Positions 1-5,516 of a stretch of 6,506 nt of DNA are shown in pieces. The stretch comes from Bacteroidota bacterium (GTDB lineage: Bacteria > Bacteroidota > Rhodothermia > Rhodothermales > JAAAOL01), in the NCBI GenBank assembly GCA_009908885.1, contig JAAAOL010000262.1, positions 1 to 6,506 of the forward strand, given 5' to 3'. The notes below the pieces were generated by a model. It searched no databases. It was not told the DNA's origin and was given only the letters and a program-made list of their open reading frames with translations. The translations under genes and the position numbers were made by a program. Every line of letters starts with the position of its first letter. Position 1 is the stretch's first letter.

Positions 1-2
1 CC

Positions 3-242
3 ATGACGACCTCTACGCGCTCGATCCTCTCGCCCGTCTTTGCCCTCATCTTCGCCATGACCCTGCTCATGGGCGGATGCGCCACCAGCCTCACCGGACC
101 CGACGCCGTCCCCAGCGACGACGAAACCGTCCAGGCCCGCCCCTTCACCCCCGAGCAGGCTGACCACGCCGGCGAAGGCGGCGACAACGGCGGCGGCTCC
201 ACCACTCCCGGCGCCGGTCACAACACCGCCGAAGACGAATAA
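3..242 (+). CDS. Small putative lipoprotein, function unknown
   Basis: A 79-residue reading frame beginning with ATG two bases into the window and ending in TAA. The N-terminus looks like a lipoprotein signal peptide: a short polar start with one Arg (residue 6), a hydrophobic stretch (about 8-23), then LMGGC with the candidate lipidated cysteine at residue 26. The -3 residue is Met rather than the usual Leu, so the lipobox is acceptable but not perfect. The mature part would be about 54 residues, without Lys, rich in Asp/Glu, Gly, Thr and Pro, with a Gly-rich patch (about 59-66); it is probably disordered and I recognise no domain. The gene converges on radC with only 20 bases between the two stop codons and no clear terminator. 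Upstream sequence is outside the window, so its ribosome binding site is not visible and a longer protein is possible. I infer an envelope-anchored protein from the signal peptide only. Confidence 0.6.
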   Translation: MTTSTRSILSPVFALIFAMTLLMGGCATSLTGPDAVPSDDETVQARPFTPEQADHAGEGGDNGGGSTTPGAGHNTAEDE

Positions 243-262
243 GCTCAACCTCCCCCGCACGC

Positions 263-1003
263 TCAGTCCATCAGCCCGCGCTCGGCGAGGGACGTGTAGC
301 TCGTCCCGGCGATGATGAGGTGATCGTGCACGGGAATGCTCATGAGCTTCCCCGCCTCGACGAGCTGACGCGTGATGCGAATGTCCTCACGGCTCGGCTC
401 CGGGTTGCCCGACGGGTGATTGTGCAGGCAGATCACGGCTGCGGCGTTGTCGAGCACGGCCTGCTCGAAGACGGCGCGCGGCTCGACGATGCTGGCCGCC
501 AGCCCACCCTTGCTGAGGGTGTAGTCCCCCGTGATGACATTGGCGGTGTTGAGGTGCACGACTTTGAAAACCTCGCGTTTGAGGTCCCGCATGAGCGGGC
601 CGTAGACGGCGGCCACGTCCTCCGGAGACCGCACCTGAACGCGCTCTCCACCGCGCTGCGACTCCGTGCGGCGCCCGATCTCGAAGGCGGCCATGAGCTG
701 GACGGCCTTCGCCGGACCCACCCCCACCACGCGCATCAGTTCTTTGATGTTGCGGCGCGACAGGTCGTGCAGGGAGCCGTAGGACCGCGACAGGGCGCGA
801 CCGAGCTGCACCGCCGAGAGCGGACCGTCCTTCGTGCGCGTGCCGGTGCCGAAGATCACGCCGATGAGTTCAGCGTCGGAGAGCGCCGACGGCCCGTGCT
901 GCATCATCTTCTCGCGGGGGCGGTCCGAGGCGTCCCACTCCTTGATGGGCACGCGGTAGTGAATGGCAGGCTCGCCGGTGGGGGGCTGGGCATCCTCGGG
1001 CAT
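263..1003 (-). CDS. radC: RadC family protein (JAMM/MPN metallo-domain)
   Basis: A 246-residue RadC/YeeS-type protein, close to the family's usual length of about 220-230 with a slightly long N-terminus. Residues about 15-110 form the RadC N-terminal region, with a helix-hairpin-helix-like motif VVGVGPAKA (92-100). Residues about 122-245 form the MPN/JAMM domain with the complete metal-site pattern: Glu144 (in REVFKVV), His194 and His196 in HNHPSG, Ser204 and Asp207 in PEPSRED. It therefore should bind zinc and could act as a metalloprotease-like or nucleic-acid-associated enzyme. The name comes from an old assignment to radiation repair that was later attributed to another gene; the cellular role is unresolved. 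I chose the ATG at 1003. The frame stays open to a TTG at 1120, but that extension is Cys/Arg-rich and unlike RadC, and it crosses a hairpin (1018-1056). There is no Shine-Dalgarno before the ATG. The gene lies 161 bases after rho on the same strand, with no terminator seen between, so cotranscription is possible. Confidence 0.96.
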   Translation of the reverse strand: MPEDAQPPTGEPAIHYRVPIKEWDASDRPREKMMQHGPSALSDAELIGVIFGTGTRTKDGPLSAVQLGRALSRSYGSLHDLSRRNIKELMRVVGVGPAKAVQLMAAFEIGRRTESQRGGERVQVRSPEDVAAVYGPLMRDLKREVFKVVHLNTANVITGDYTLSKGGLAASIVEPRAVFEQAVLDNAAAVICLHNHPSGNPEPSREDIRITRQLVEAGKLMSIPVHDHLIIAGTSYTSLAERGLMD

Positions 1004-1017
1004 CGTCAGGCGTCGTC

Positions 1018-1056
1018 TGTGTCGGTAAGCGAAGCAGCATCGCCTACATAGACACA
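1018..1056 (-). promoter_or_regulatory. Hairpin in the radC 5' leader
   Basis: An imperfect inverted repeat. Arms TGTGTC (1018-1023) and GACACA (1051-1056) enclose GTA/TAC (1025-1027 with 1045-1047) and GCGA/TCGC (1029-1032 with 1040-1043), with one A-C mismatch, a small asymmetric bulge and a 7-base loop (1033-1039). It ends 14 bases before the radC ATG in the direction of transcription, so in the mRNA it would sit against the initiation region. No T-run follows it on either strand, so it does not look like an intrinsic terminator. A translational control or RNA-stability role is inference only; chance pairing in GC-rich DNA is possible. Confidence 0.4.
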
Positions 1057-1164
1057 CGACCGGCGCAGACGTAACCTCTGACTGGCTGAGGCGGACGCTC
1101 TGCTCGCCCCGCCGGGCCAAACACCGAGTGCACGCGTCCTCAGCCTTGCAGCAGCGTCCAGCCG

Positions 1165-2277
1165 TCAGGCGCGGACGAGTTCGTCCAGCAACGCGTCGTT
1201 GGTCGGAATCTGCTGGATATGGCGGAGCAGCGCCTGCATCGCCTCGATGGGATGGCGGCTGTTGAGCGCACGGAACAGGCGGTGGTGCTGCGCGATCTTG
1301 TCGCCGATGAGCAGTTCCTCGTTCCGGGTGCCGCTCTTGCGCAGGTTGACGGCGGGAAAGATCCGCTTGTCGGCCATCTGGCGGTCCAGGACGATCTCGG
1401 CGTTGCCCGTGCCCTTGAACTCCTCGTAGATCACGTCATCCATGCGGCTGCCCGTCTCGATGAGCGCCGTGGCGATGATGGTGAGCGACCCGCCCCCCTC
1501 GATGTTGCGCGCGGCCCCGAAGATGCGCCGGGGAATTTTGAGCGCGGCGGCGTCGAGGCCGCCCGACATCGTCCGCCCCGTGGTTTCGCCCCACAGGTTG
1601 AAGGCCCGCCCGAGCCGGGTGAGGGAGTCGAGCAGCAGCACGACGTCCTTGCCGAGTTCGACGAGCCGCTTCGAGTATTCGAGCGCCAGCGTCGACATGC
1701 GCACGTGGCTGTCGTCGGCCCGGTCGTTCGAGGAGGCGAAGACCATCGCGTCGGTCGTCCGCTTGAAGTCGGTGACCTCCTCGGGCCGTTCGTCGACGAG
1801 AAGCGCCACGAGTTCGACCTCCTCGTGATTCTGCGTAATGGCGGCGGCCATCTCTTTGAGCATGACCGTCTTGCCCGTGCGGGGCGGCGCCACGATGAGC
1901 GCCCGCTGCCCCTTGCCGAGCGGCGCGGCCAGATCCACGACCCGCATCGTAAAGTCGCCCGGCCCCTTGACCAGGTTGAGCTTCTCGCGCGGGTAGATGA
2001 TCTGTCCGTTGTCGAACGACTTCGACTTCTTCCATTCGTTCGGGTGCACGCCCATGACCGTGTGGATGCGGTGCACCTGCATGTCCCCTTTGCGACCAGG
2101 ACGTAGCGTGCCTTTGAGCAGAACGCCGTCGCGCAGGTTGAACCGATTGATCAGCGGTGGGGGACAAAACGGATCGCTGTCGCCCTTCATCATATTGTTC
2201 TTCAGCATCCGGATGAAGCCGAAGTTTTTGTCGCCAATAATTTCAAGAAGCCCTTCGAAGGGTGGATGCTTAGCCAT
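1165..2277 (-). CDS. rho: Transcription termination factor Rho (compact form)
   Basis: A 370-residue Rho, the hexameric RNA-dependent ATPase that releases transcripts from RNA polymerase. The N-terminus starts almost directly in the cold-shock-like RNA-binding domain (about 8-75), with the RNP-type NFGFIR (18-23) and NRFNLR (44-49). The RecA-type motor domain follows: Walker A APPRTGKT (130-137, Lys136, Thr137), DERPEEV (162-168), Walker B VVLLLDS (212-218, Asp217), the Q-loop area (about 228-240), FGAARN and GGGSLTIIATALIETGS (253-277), and the R-loop area LRKSGTR (312-318). All core ATPase elements look intact. The protein is about 50 residues shorter than E. coli Rho (419) and lacks the N-terminal helical subdomain; an in-frame stop at 2299-2301 with no start between it and the ATG rules out an unnoticed extension in this frame. 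Two positions near the E. coli bicyclomycin pocket differ (Arg133 for Lys181, Phe171 for Met219). There is no Shine-Dalgarno. A 403-base gap precedes the gene, so it probably has its own promoter. Confidence 0.98.
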   Translation of the reverse strand: MAKHPPFEGLLEIIGDKNFGFIRMLKNNMMKGDSDPFCPPPLINRFNLRDGVLLKGTLRPGRKGDMQVHRIHTVMGVHPNEWKKSKSFDNGQIIYPREKLNLVKGPGDFTMRVVDLAAPLGKGQRALIVAPPRTGKTVMLKEMAAAITQNHEEVELVALLVDERPEEVTDFKRTTDAMVFASSNDRADDSHVRMSTLALEYSKRLVELGKDVVLLLDSLTRLGRAFNLWGETTGRTMSGGLDAAALKIPRRIFGAARNIEGGGSLTIIATALIETGSRMDDVIYEEFKGTGNAEIVLDRQMADKRIFPAVNLRKSGTRNEELLIGDKIAQHHRLFRALNSRHPIEAMQALLRHIQQIPTNDALLDELVRA

Positions 2278-2680
2278 GCTGTCGTAACGTAGATGAAATC
2301 ACGGTGTCTGCTCGGTAGGGTCCAGGATCCCGTGGCACGAGAGGACGGCCAGACGGCCATCAGATACGGGAAAACCACGTAGGACAGTCCCCAACATCAC
2401 GCCTGGAGGTCACACGTAGCCTCGCGTCGTGGGGCGTCGTTCCAACGTCCGGGGGGCGCCGTCCCTCATGACGACGCGCTCCCCTCGCTGTGAGGTGAGG
2501 GGCCTGACAACCTGCGGCAGAAAAGGGAAATTAGGCGTGACAGGACGATAGCTGTACGATGCGTGCTATGGATGGTTTCCTGAATCAATCCGGGCTGCAT
2601 CCCTGGCACTCGCACATGCAAAAGGCACACCCGTTGCCGAGTGTGCCTTCATCGGGAAAGCGGGTAGGACGCGGCATCTC
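2278..2680. other. Intergenic region between rpoD and rho
   Basis: A 403-base stretch with no convincing gene. It holds the rpoD terminator hairpin at 2622-2649. It also holds a hairpin CCCCTC/GAGGGG (2481-2486 with 2497-2502, extendable by two pairs including a G-T), without a T-run. Nearer to rho there are mutually exclusive pairings: TCCCGT (2328-2333) with ACGGGA (2366-2371), or CGTGG (2331-2335) with CCACG (2375-2379); between them lies a GACGGCC direct repeat (2344-2350, 2352-2358, starting GACGGCC then ACGGCC). Much of the region is presumably the rho promoter and 5' leader, but I could not identify a confident promoter on the minus strand. A 38-codon + strand frame (2568-2684) runs through the terminator and has no sign of being real. 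Confidence 0.6.
2620..2649 (-). terminator. Intrinsic terminator of the sigma factor gene
   Basis: A perfect 9-base-pair stem, AAGGCACAC (2622-2630) with GTGTGCCTT (2641-2649), around a 10-base loop. In the minus-strand transcript the stem starts 31 bases after the rpoD stop codon and ends in a short run of four U (positions 2623 to 2620), two of which also belong to the stem. This fits a Rho-independent terminator for rpoD; the U-tract is short, so termination may be partial. The + strand also gives a stem, but no gene approaches from that side. Confidence 0.7.
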
Positions 2681-3520
2681 CTAGCCGATGTGGATCTGCA
2701 ATTCCTCGCGGCGGTGCTTCTGCCGGAGCTTGCGGAGCGCCTTTTCCTTGATCTGGCGTACGCGCTCACGCGTGAGGCCGAAGCGCTGGCCGATCTCTTC
2801 GAGCGTCAGCGGGTGCTCGCGGCCGATGCCGAAGTAGAGGCGCGTGATCTCGGCCTCGCGGGGGTGCAGCATCGAGAGAGCGCGCTCGATGTCGATCTTA
2901 ACCGACTCGTCGAGCAGCGTCTCGTCCGGCGTGACGCCGTCGTCGCTCGGGAGCACGTCCAGCAGGCTGTTGTCGTCCTCCTCGTTGAAGGGCGCATCCA
3001 TCGACAGGTGGCGCCCCGTGTGCTGCATGGCCTCGCGCACCTTCTCGACGTCGATGTCGAGTTCTTCGGCCAGCTCCTCCAGGTTGGGCGCGCGCTCGTG
3101 CTCCTGCTGGAGGCGGGCGCTCGTTTTCCGGATCTTGGAGATGGTGCCGATGCGGTTGAGCGGCAGGCGGACGACGCGGCTCTGCTCGGCGAGGGCCTGC
3201 AGGATGGCCTGGCGGATCCACCAGACGGCGTACGAGATGAACTTGAAGCCGCGCGTCTCATCGAAGCGCTGGGCGGCCTTGATGAGGCCGTAATTCCCTT
3301 CGTTGATAAGGTCGGCCAGGCTCAGGCCCTGTCCCTGATACTTCTTCGCTACCGAAACCACAAAGCGAAGGTTGGCGCGGGTCAGCTTGTGAAGGGCATC
3401 CTGGTCACCTTGCTTGATGCGGCGTGCCAGGTCCACCTCCTCTTCCGGTTTCAGCAGGTCGATCTGCCCGATCTCCTGAAGATACTGATCCAGCATCCGT
3501 TGCTGGCGAGGGACGTACAT
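2681..3520 (-). CDS. rpoD: Primary RNA polymerase sigma factor, Bacteroidota type
   Basis: A 279-residue sigma-70 family protein (RpoD/SigA), which directs core RNA polymerase to housekeeping promoters. Visible parts: region 1.2 (about 9-40, QYLQEIGQIDLL), region 2 (about 44-115, with LTRANLRFVVSVAKKYQGQG, DLINEGNYGLIKAA, the core-binding and melting segment FDETRGFKFISYAVWWIRQA), region 3 (about 120-200) and region 4 (about 210-279) with the helix-turn-helix LTLEEIGQRFGLTRERVRQI (238-257). The long acidic region 1.1 of proteobacterial RpoD is absent. This short build and the text ILQALAEQSRVVRLP after region 2.3 match Bacteroidota primary sigma factors, which favour a TAnnTTTG type -7 element. 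The ATG at 3520 is bounded upstream by an in-frame TAA at 3536-3538, so the start is well fixed; there is no Shine-Dalgarno. A terminator follows the stop. The 208-base upstream gap suggests its own promoter. Confidence 0.97.
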   Translation of the reverse strand: MYVPRQQRMLDQYLQEIGQIDLLKPEEEVDLARRIKQGDQDALHKLTRANLRFVVSVAKKYQGQGLSLADLINEGNYGLIKAAQRFDETRGFKFISYAVWWIRQAILQALAEQSRVVRLPLNRIGTISKIRKTSARLQQEHERAPNLEELAEELDIDVEKVREAMQHTGRHLSMDAPFNEEDDNSLLDVLPSDDGVTPDETLLDESVKIDIERALSMLHPREAEITRLYFGIGREHPLTLEEIGQRFGLTRERVRQIKEKALRKLRQKHRREELQIHIG

Positions 3521-3690
3521 AAGGCGTGATGTGGTTTAGTGAAGTTGGTAGCGGTGTGTGCGATACGCGAGGCGTCGGGTGAACGAGGGTATGGCCTGGT
3601 ACCAGAGCGTCCGCCGTCCACGCATCAGGTCGCCCGGGGGTTCCGGCAAAAACGCGGCGAGGAGGAGCGGGGCGTCGTTCTGTGAAACAA

Positions 3691-3724
3691 CAATGTTACG
3701 TACGAGCAACCACGTGTATGCAAT
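3691..3724 (-). promoter_or_regulatory. Possible Bacteroidota-type promoter for rpoD
   Basis: On the minus strand, TAACATTG (3698 to 3691) matches the Bacteroidota -7 consensus TAnnTTTG at five of six defined positions. ATTG (3724 to 3721) lies 22 bases upstream as a possible -33 element, slightly further than the usual 19-21. It lies just after the GH3 stop codon (3729-3731) and would give a leader of about 160-165 bases before the rpoD ATG. I see no terminator between GH3 and this site. The match is modest and could be chance. Confidence 0.25.
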
Positions 3725-3728
3725 GGCG

Positions 3729-5279
3729 TTAAGCGTTGTTTCCGGCGAGGGCGAGGACGCCATCGGCCACGTCGCGCTCCTCGCTCATGCGGGGCACCTT
3801 GGTCTGTCCACTCACCCGATCGCGGGTCTGCTTCAACCAGGCGTAAAACGAACCTTCGGGCAGCGGAACCACCTCGGGCCGACCGAACGCCTTCGCTTCA
3901 CGGCGGATCTGGTAGTGCCGGTTGACGGTCTGCAGATGCGTGTCGATGACGTCGGCGAACGCTTCGACGTCGTCCGGCGGCGTATCGAACTCGATGAGCC
4001 ACTGATGCGTGGGAAGCGCTCCATTCTGCGCTGTGCGCGGTGCGATGTGGAAGTCGACCACGTGCGCGCCGGTCCGGTCGCACGCCGTGCGCAGCGCCGC
4101 CCGCGCCTCCTCGCCGAAGACCGCCTCGCCGTACTTGTCGATCATCTCGGACGTGCGTCCTGCAACTATGATTTTGTGGGGAAAGGTCTGCGTAAACCGC
4201 ACCACGTCGCCGATGGCGTAGCTCCACAGCCCGCTGCACGAGGTGACGTAGAGGGCATAGCGGACGTCCGGCTCCACGTCGGCCACGGTGTAGCGGCGCG
4301 GGGCGTCGTCGTGCAGCTCGTCCATCCGCACGAACTCGAAGAAGACGCCATTGTCCAGGTGCAACAGCATCGCCGGGTCGTGCAACTCGTTCTGGAACGA
4401 GATGAAGCCCTCGGAGGCGCCGTACGTCTCGATGAAGTGCAGGTCCGGCAGGCCGATCTGCTCCTCCAGCAACTCGCGATACGAGCGGAGGGCGACGCCG
4501 CCGGTGATGACGACCTGCAGGTTGGGCCACACCTCGCCGACGGTGGTGGCGCGGGCGCCGTATTTGTCGTTGTAGCGCTCGACCAGCAGCTTGAAGAGGA
4601 CGAGGCCCCACGTGGGCGCCATCACCATGAGGCGGATGTCCATGTCGAGCGTGCGGTCGACGATGGCGGCCAGCTTCTGCTCCCAGTTGGGAAGGAAGGC
4701 CATCTCGTTGGGTACGGCCTGCAGCAGCGCCCGGAAGAAGCCCGGCGCGAACTCGGCCACGAGCCCGCTCACCTCGCCGACGAGCGTGCCGGGATAGTTG
4801 GGGTCTTCCTCGATGCGGCCCGGCAGCGTCAGGTGCTTGCCGAAGAGAAAGCGCGGGTTGCCGGAAGCGGCCAGGTAGTTGATGCCCGCGCCGACGCTAA
4901 ACCAGCGGTTCTTGATGAGCATCTCCTCGCTCACCGGAATGATCTTGCCGTCGGAGGCGGTGCCGCTGGAGACGGCGAAATGCGTGAAGGTGCCCGGCCA
5001 CATCACGTCGGCGGCGCCCCGGCGGACGCGCTCGGCATCGTCGCGCAGGGCGTCGTACGTGTGCAAGGGGACGCGGTCCTGGTAGGCGGCCACCACGTCG
5101 CGGGCCTCGGCGATCTCGGCGAACCCGTAGCGGCGCCCCCACTCGGTAGCGGCGGCGCGCGTCAGCAGGTCGCGCAGCAGGCGCGTCTGCGTCGCCACCG
5201 GGCGCTCCATGAACTGGCGGTGCGTGTGGAGCGGCCCGAAGGGCAGACCGCGCAGTAAGGCTCCCAGCAACGTATCCAT
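3729..5279 (-). CDS. GH3-family acyl-adenylate-forming enzyme
   Basis: A 516-residue protein of the GH3 family (named after plant auxin-responsive GH3 proteins), part of the acyl/aryl-CoA synthetase-like adenylating superfamily. Such enzymes activate a carboxylic acid with ATP and, in plants, join it to an amino acid; substrates of bacterial members are mostly unknown. Visible motifs: the ATP-binding loop SSGTASDGKIIP (104-115), ETYGASEG (284-291), SYAIGDVVRFT (353-363), GRTSEMIDKYGE (374-385) and GQTKVPR (491-497), whose Lys494 is the likely C-terminal catalytic lysine. N-terminal text such as FMERP and TEWGRRYGF also fits the family. No signal peptide or membrane segment is seen, so it is probably cytosolic. 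I prefer the ATG at 5279; the frame extends to a GTG at 5312, which would add 11 residues (MNGRRRYNEWI) that do not look conserved. It is divergent from folP, and rpoD follows 208 bases downstream. Neither neighbour reveals its substrate. Confidence 0.94.
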   Translation of the reverse strand: MDTLLGALLRGLPFGPLHTHRQFMERPVATQTRLLRDLLTRAAATEWGRRYGFAEIAEARDVVAAYQDRVPLHTYDALRDDAERVRRGAADVMWPGTFTHFAVSSGTASDGKIIPVSEEMLIKNRWFSVGAGINYLAASGNPRFLFGKHLTLPGRIEEDPNYPGTLVGEVSGLVAEFAPGFFRALLQAVPNEMAFLPNWEQKLAAIVDRTLDMDIRLMVMAPTWGLVLFKLLVERYNDKYGARATTVGEVWPNLQVVITGGVALRSYRELLEEQIGLPDLHFIETYGASEGFISFQNELHDPAMLLHLDNGVFFEFVRMDELHDDAPRRYTVADVEPDVRYALYVTSCSGLWSYAIGDVVRFTQTFPHKIIVAGRTSEMIDKYGEAVFGEEARAALRTACDRTGAHVVDFHIAPRTAQNGALPTHQWLIEFDTPPDDVEAFADVIDTHLQTVNRHYQIRREAKAFGRPEVVPLPEGSFYAWLKQTRDRVSGQTKVPRMSEERDVADGVLALAGNNA

Positions 5280-5324
5280 GATCCACTCGTTGTATCTCCG
5301 GCGACCGTTCACGTCTCGTGTACG

Positions 5325-5400
5325 TGTTTAGCAAATCGGGGCACCGCCGTAGAGACGCATCGCCGACGCGTCTCTACCAGTGCTACGGGTGCGCTAAACA
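5325..5400. repeat. Nested inverted repeat, palindromic element-like
   Basis: Three pairs of complementary arms share one centre. Outer arms are TGTTTAGC (5325-5332) and GCTAAACA (5393-5400). Middle arms are GCACC (5341-5345) and GGTGC (5388-5392). Inner arms are GTAGAGACGC (5349-5358) and GCGTCTCTAC (5368-5377), a perfect 10-base-pair stem around a 9-base loop. Unpaired segments of 8 and 3 bases on the left, and 10 bases on the right, separate the arms. The outer arms are exact, as expected for the ends of a discrete element. It lies between the divergent GH3 and folP genes, 46 bases from the GH3 ATG and 116 from the folP ATG. It could be a REP- or MITE-like interspersed repeat, a bidirectional terminator-like structure or a protein site; only one copy is in the window. 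Confidence 0.7.
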
Positions 5401-5413
5401 GACACAGTCTCGT

Positions 5414-5442
5414 TTGACGCGACACCGCTCACGTACCAGAAT
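5414..5442 (+). promoter_or_regulatory. Candidate folP promoter
   Basis: TTGACG (5414-5419) matches five of six bases of the -35 consensus. After a 17-base spacer comes CAGAAT (5437-5442), four of six bases of the -10 consensus. Transcription would begin near 5450, leaving a leader of about 65-70 bases before the folP ATG. The -35 overlaps TTTG (5413-5416), which also resembles the Bacteroidota -33 element, but no TAnnTTTG follows at the right distance. It starts 14 bases to the right of the nested inverted repeat. Confidence 0.35.
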
Positions 5443-5516
5443 CGATCGCCCAGGATCCCCGCCCACACGCGCTACCTCCGCCCTACGCCGACCTTCGCTC
5501 GCTTTTTACCTGCTCG

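Noticed and set aside
1004..1120. N-terminal extension of RadC from a TTG at 1120 with a CLCRRCC cluster, which looked like a zinc-binding motif
   Set aside because: RadC proteins start near the ATG at 1003; the extension is unlike the family, begins with a rare start codon and its sequence comes from the hairpin region.
1219..2106. A 295-codon open frame on the + strand opposite rho
   Set aside because: Antisense shadow of a strongly conserved gene, with no recognisable domain.
2481..2502. Hairpin CCCCTC/GAGGGG as a terminator
   Set aside because: No T-run follows on either strand and no gene ends next to it.
2568..2684. A 38-codon + strand frame with several His and one Trp, which resembled a leader peptide
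   Set aside because: It runs through the rpoD terminator hairpin and over the rpoD stop codon, and no amino-acid biosynthesis gene follows it.
3536..3763. A 75-codon minus-strand frame covering the gap between GH3 and rpoD
   Set aside because: It overlaps the end of the GH3 gene in another frame, fills the probable rpoD leader, has no recognisable domain and no ribosome binding signal. Its hydrophobic patch is not enough to call a gene.
3558..5258. A 566-codon open frame on the + strand opposite the GH3 gene
   Set aside because: It is a shadow frame: the sequence is rich in Arg, Ala, Val, His and Asp as expected from the complement of GC-rich coding DNA, and the opposite strand has clear GH3 motifs.
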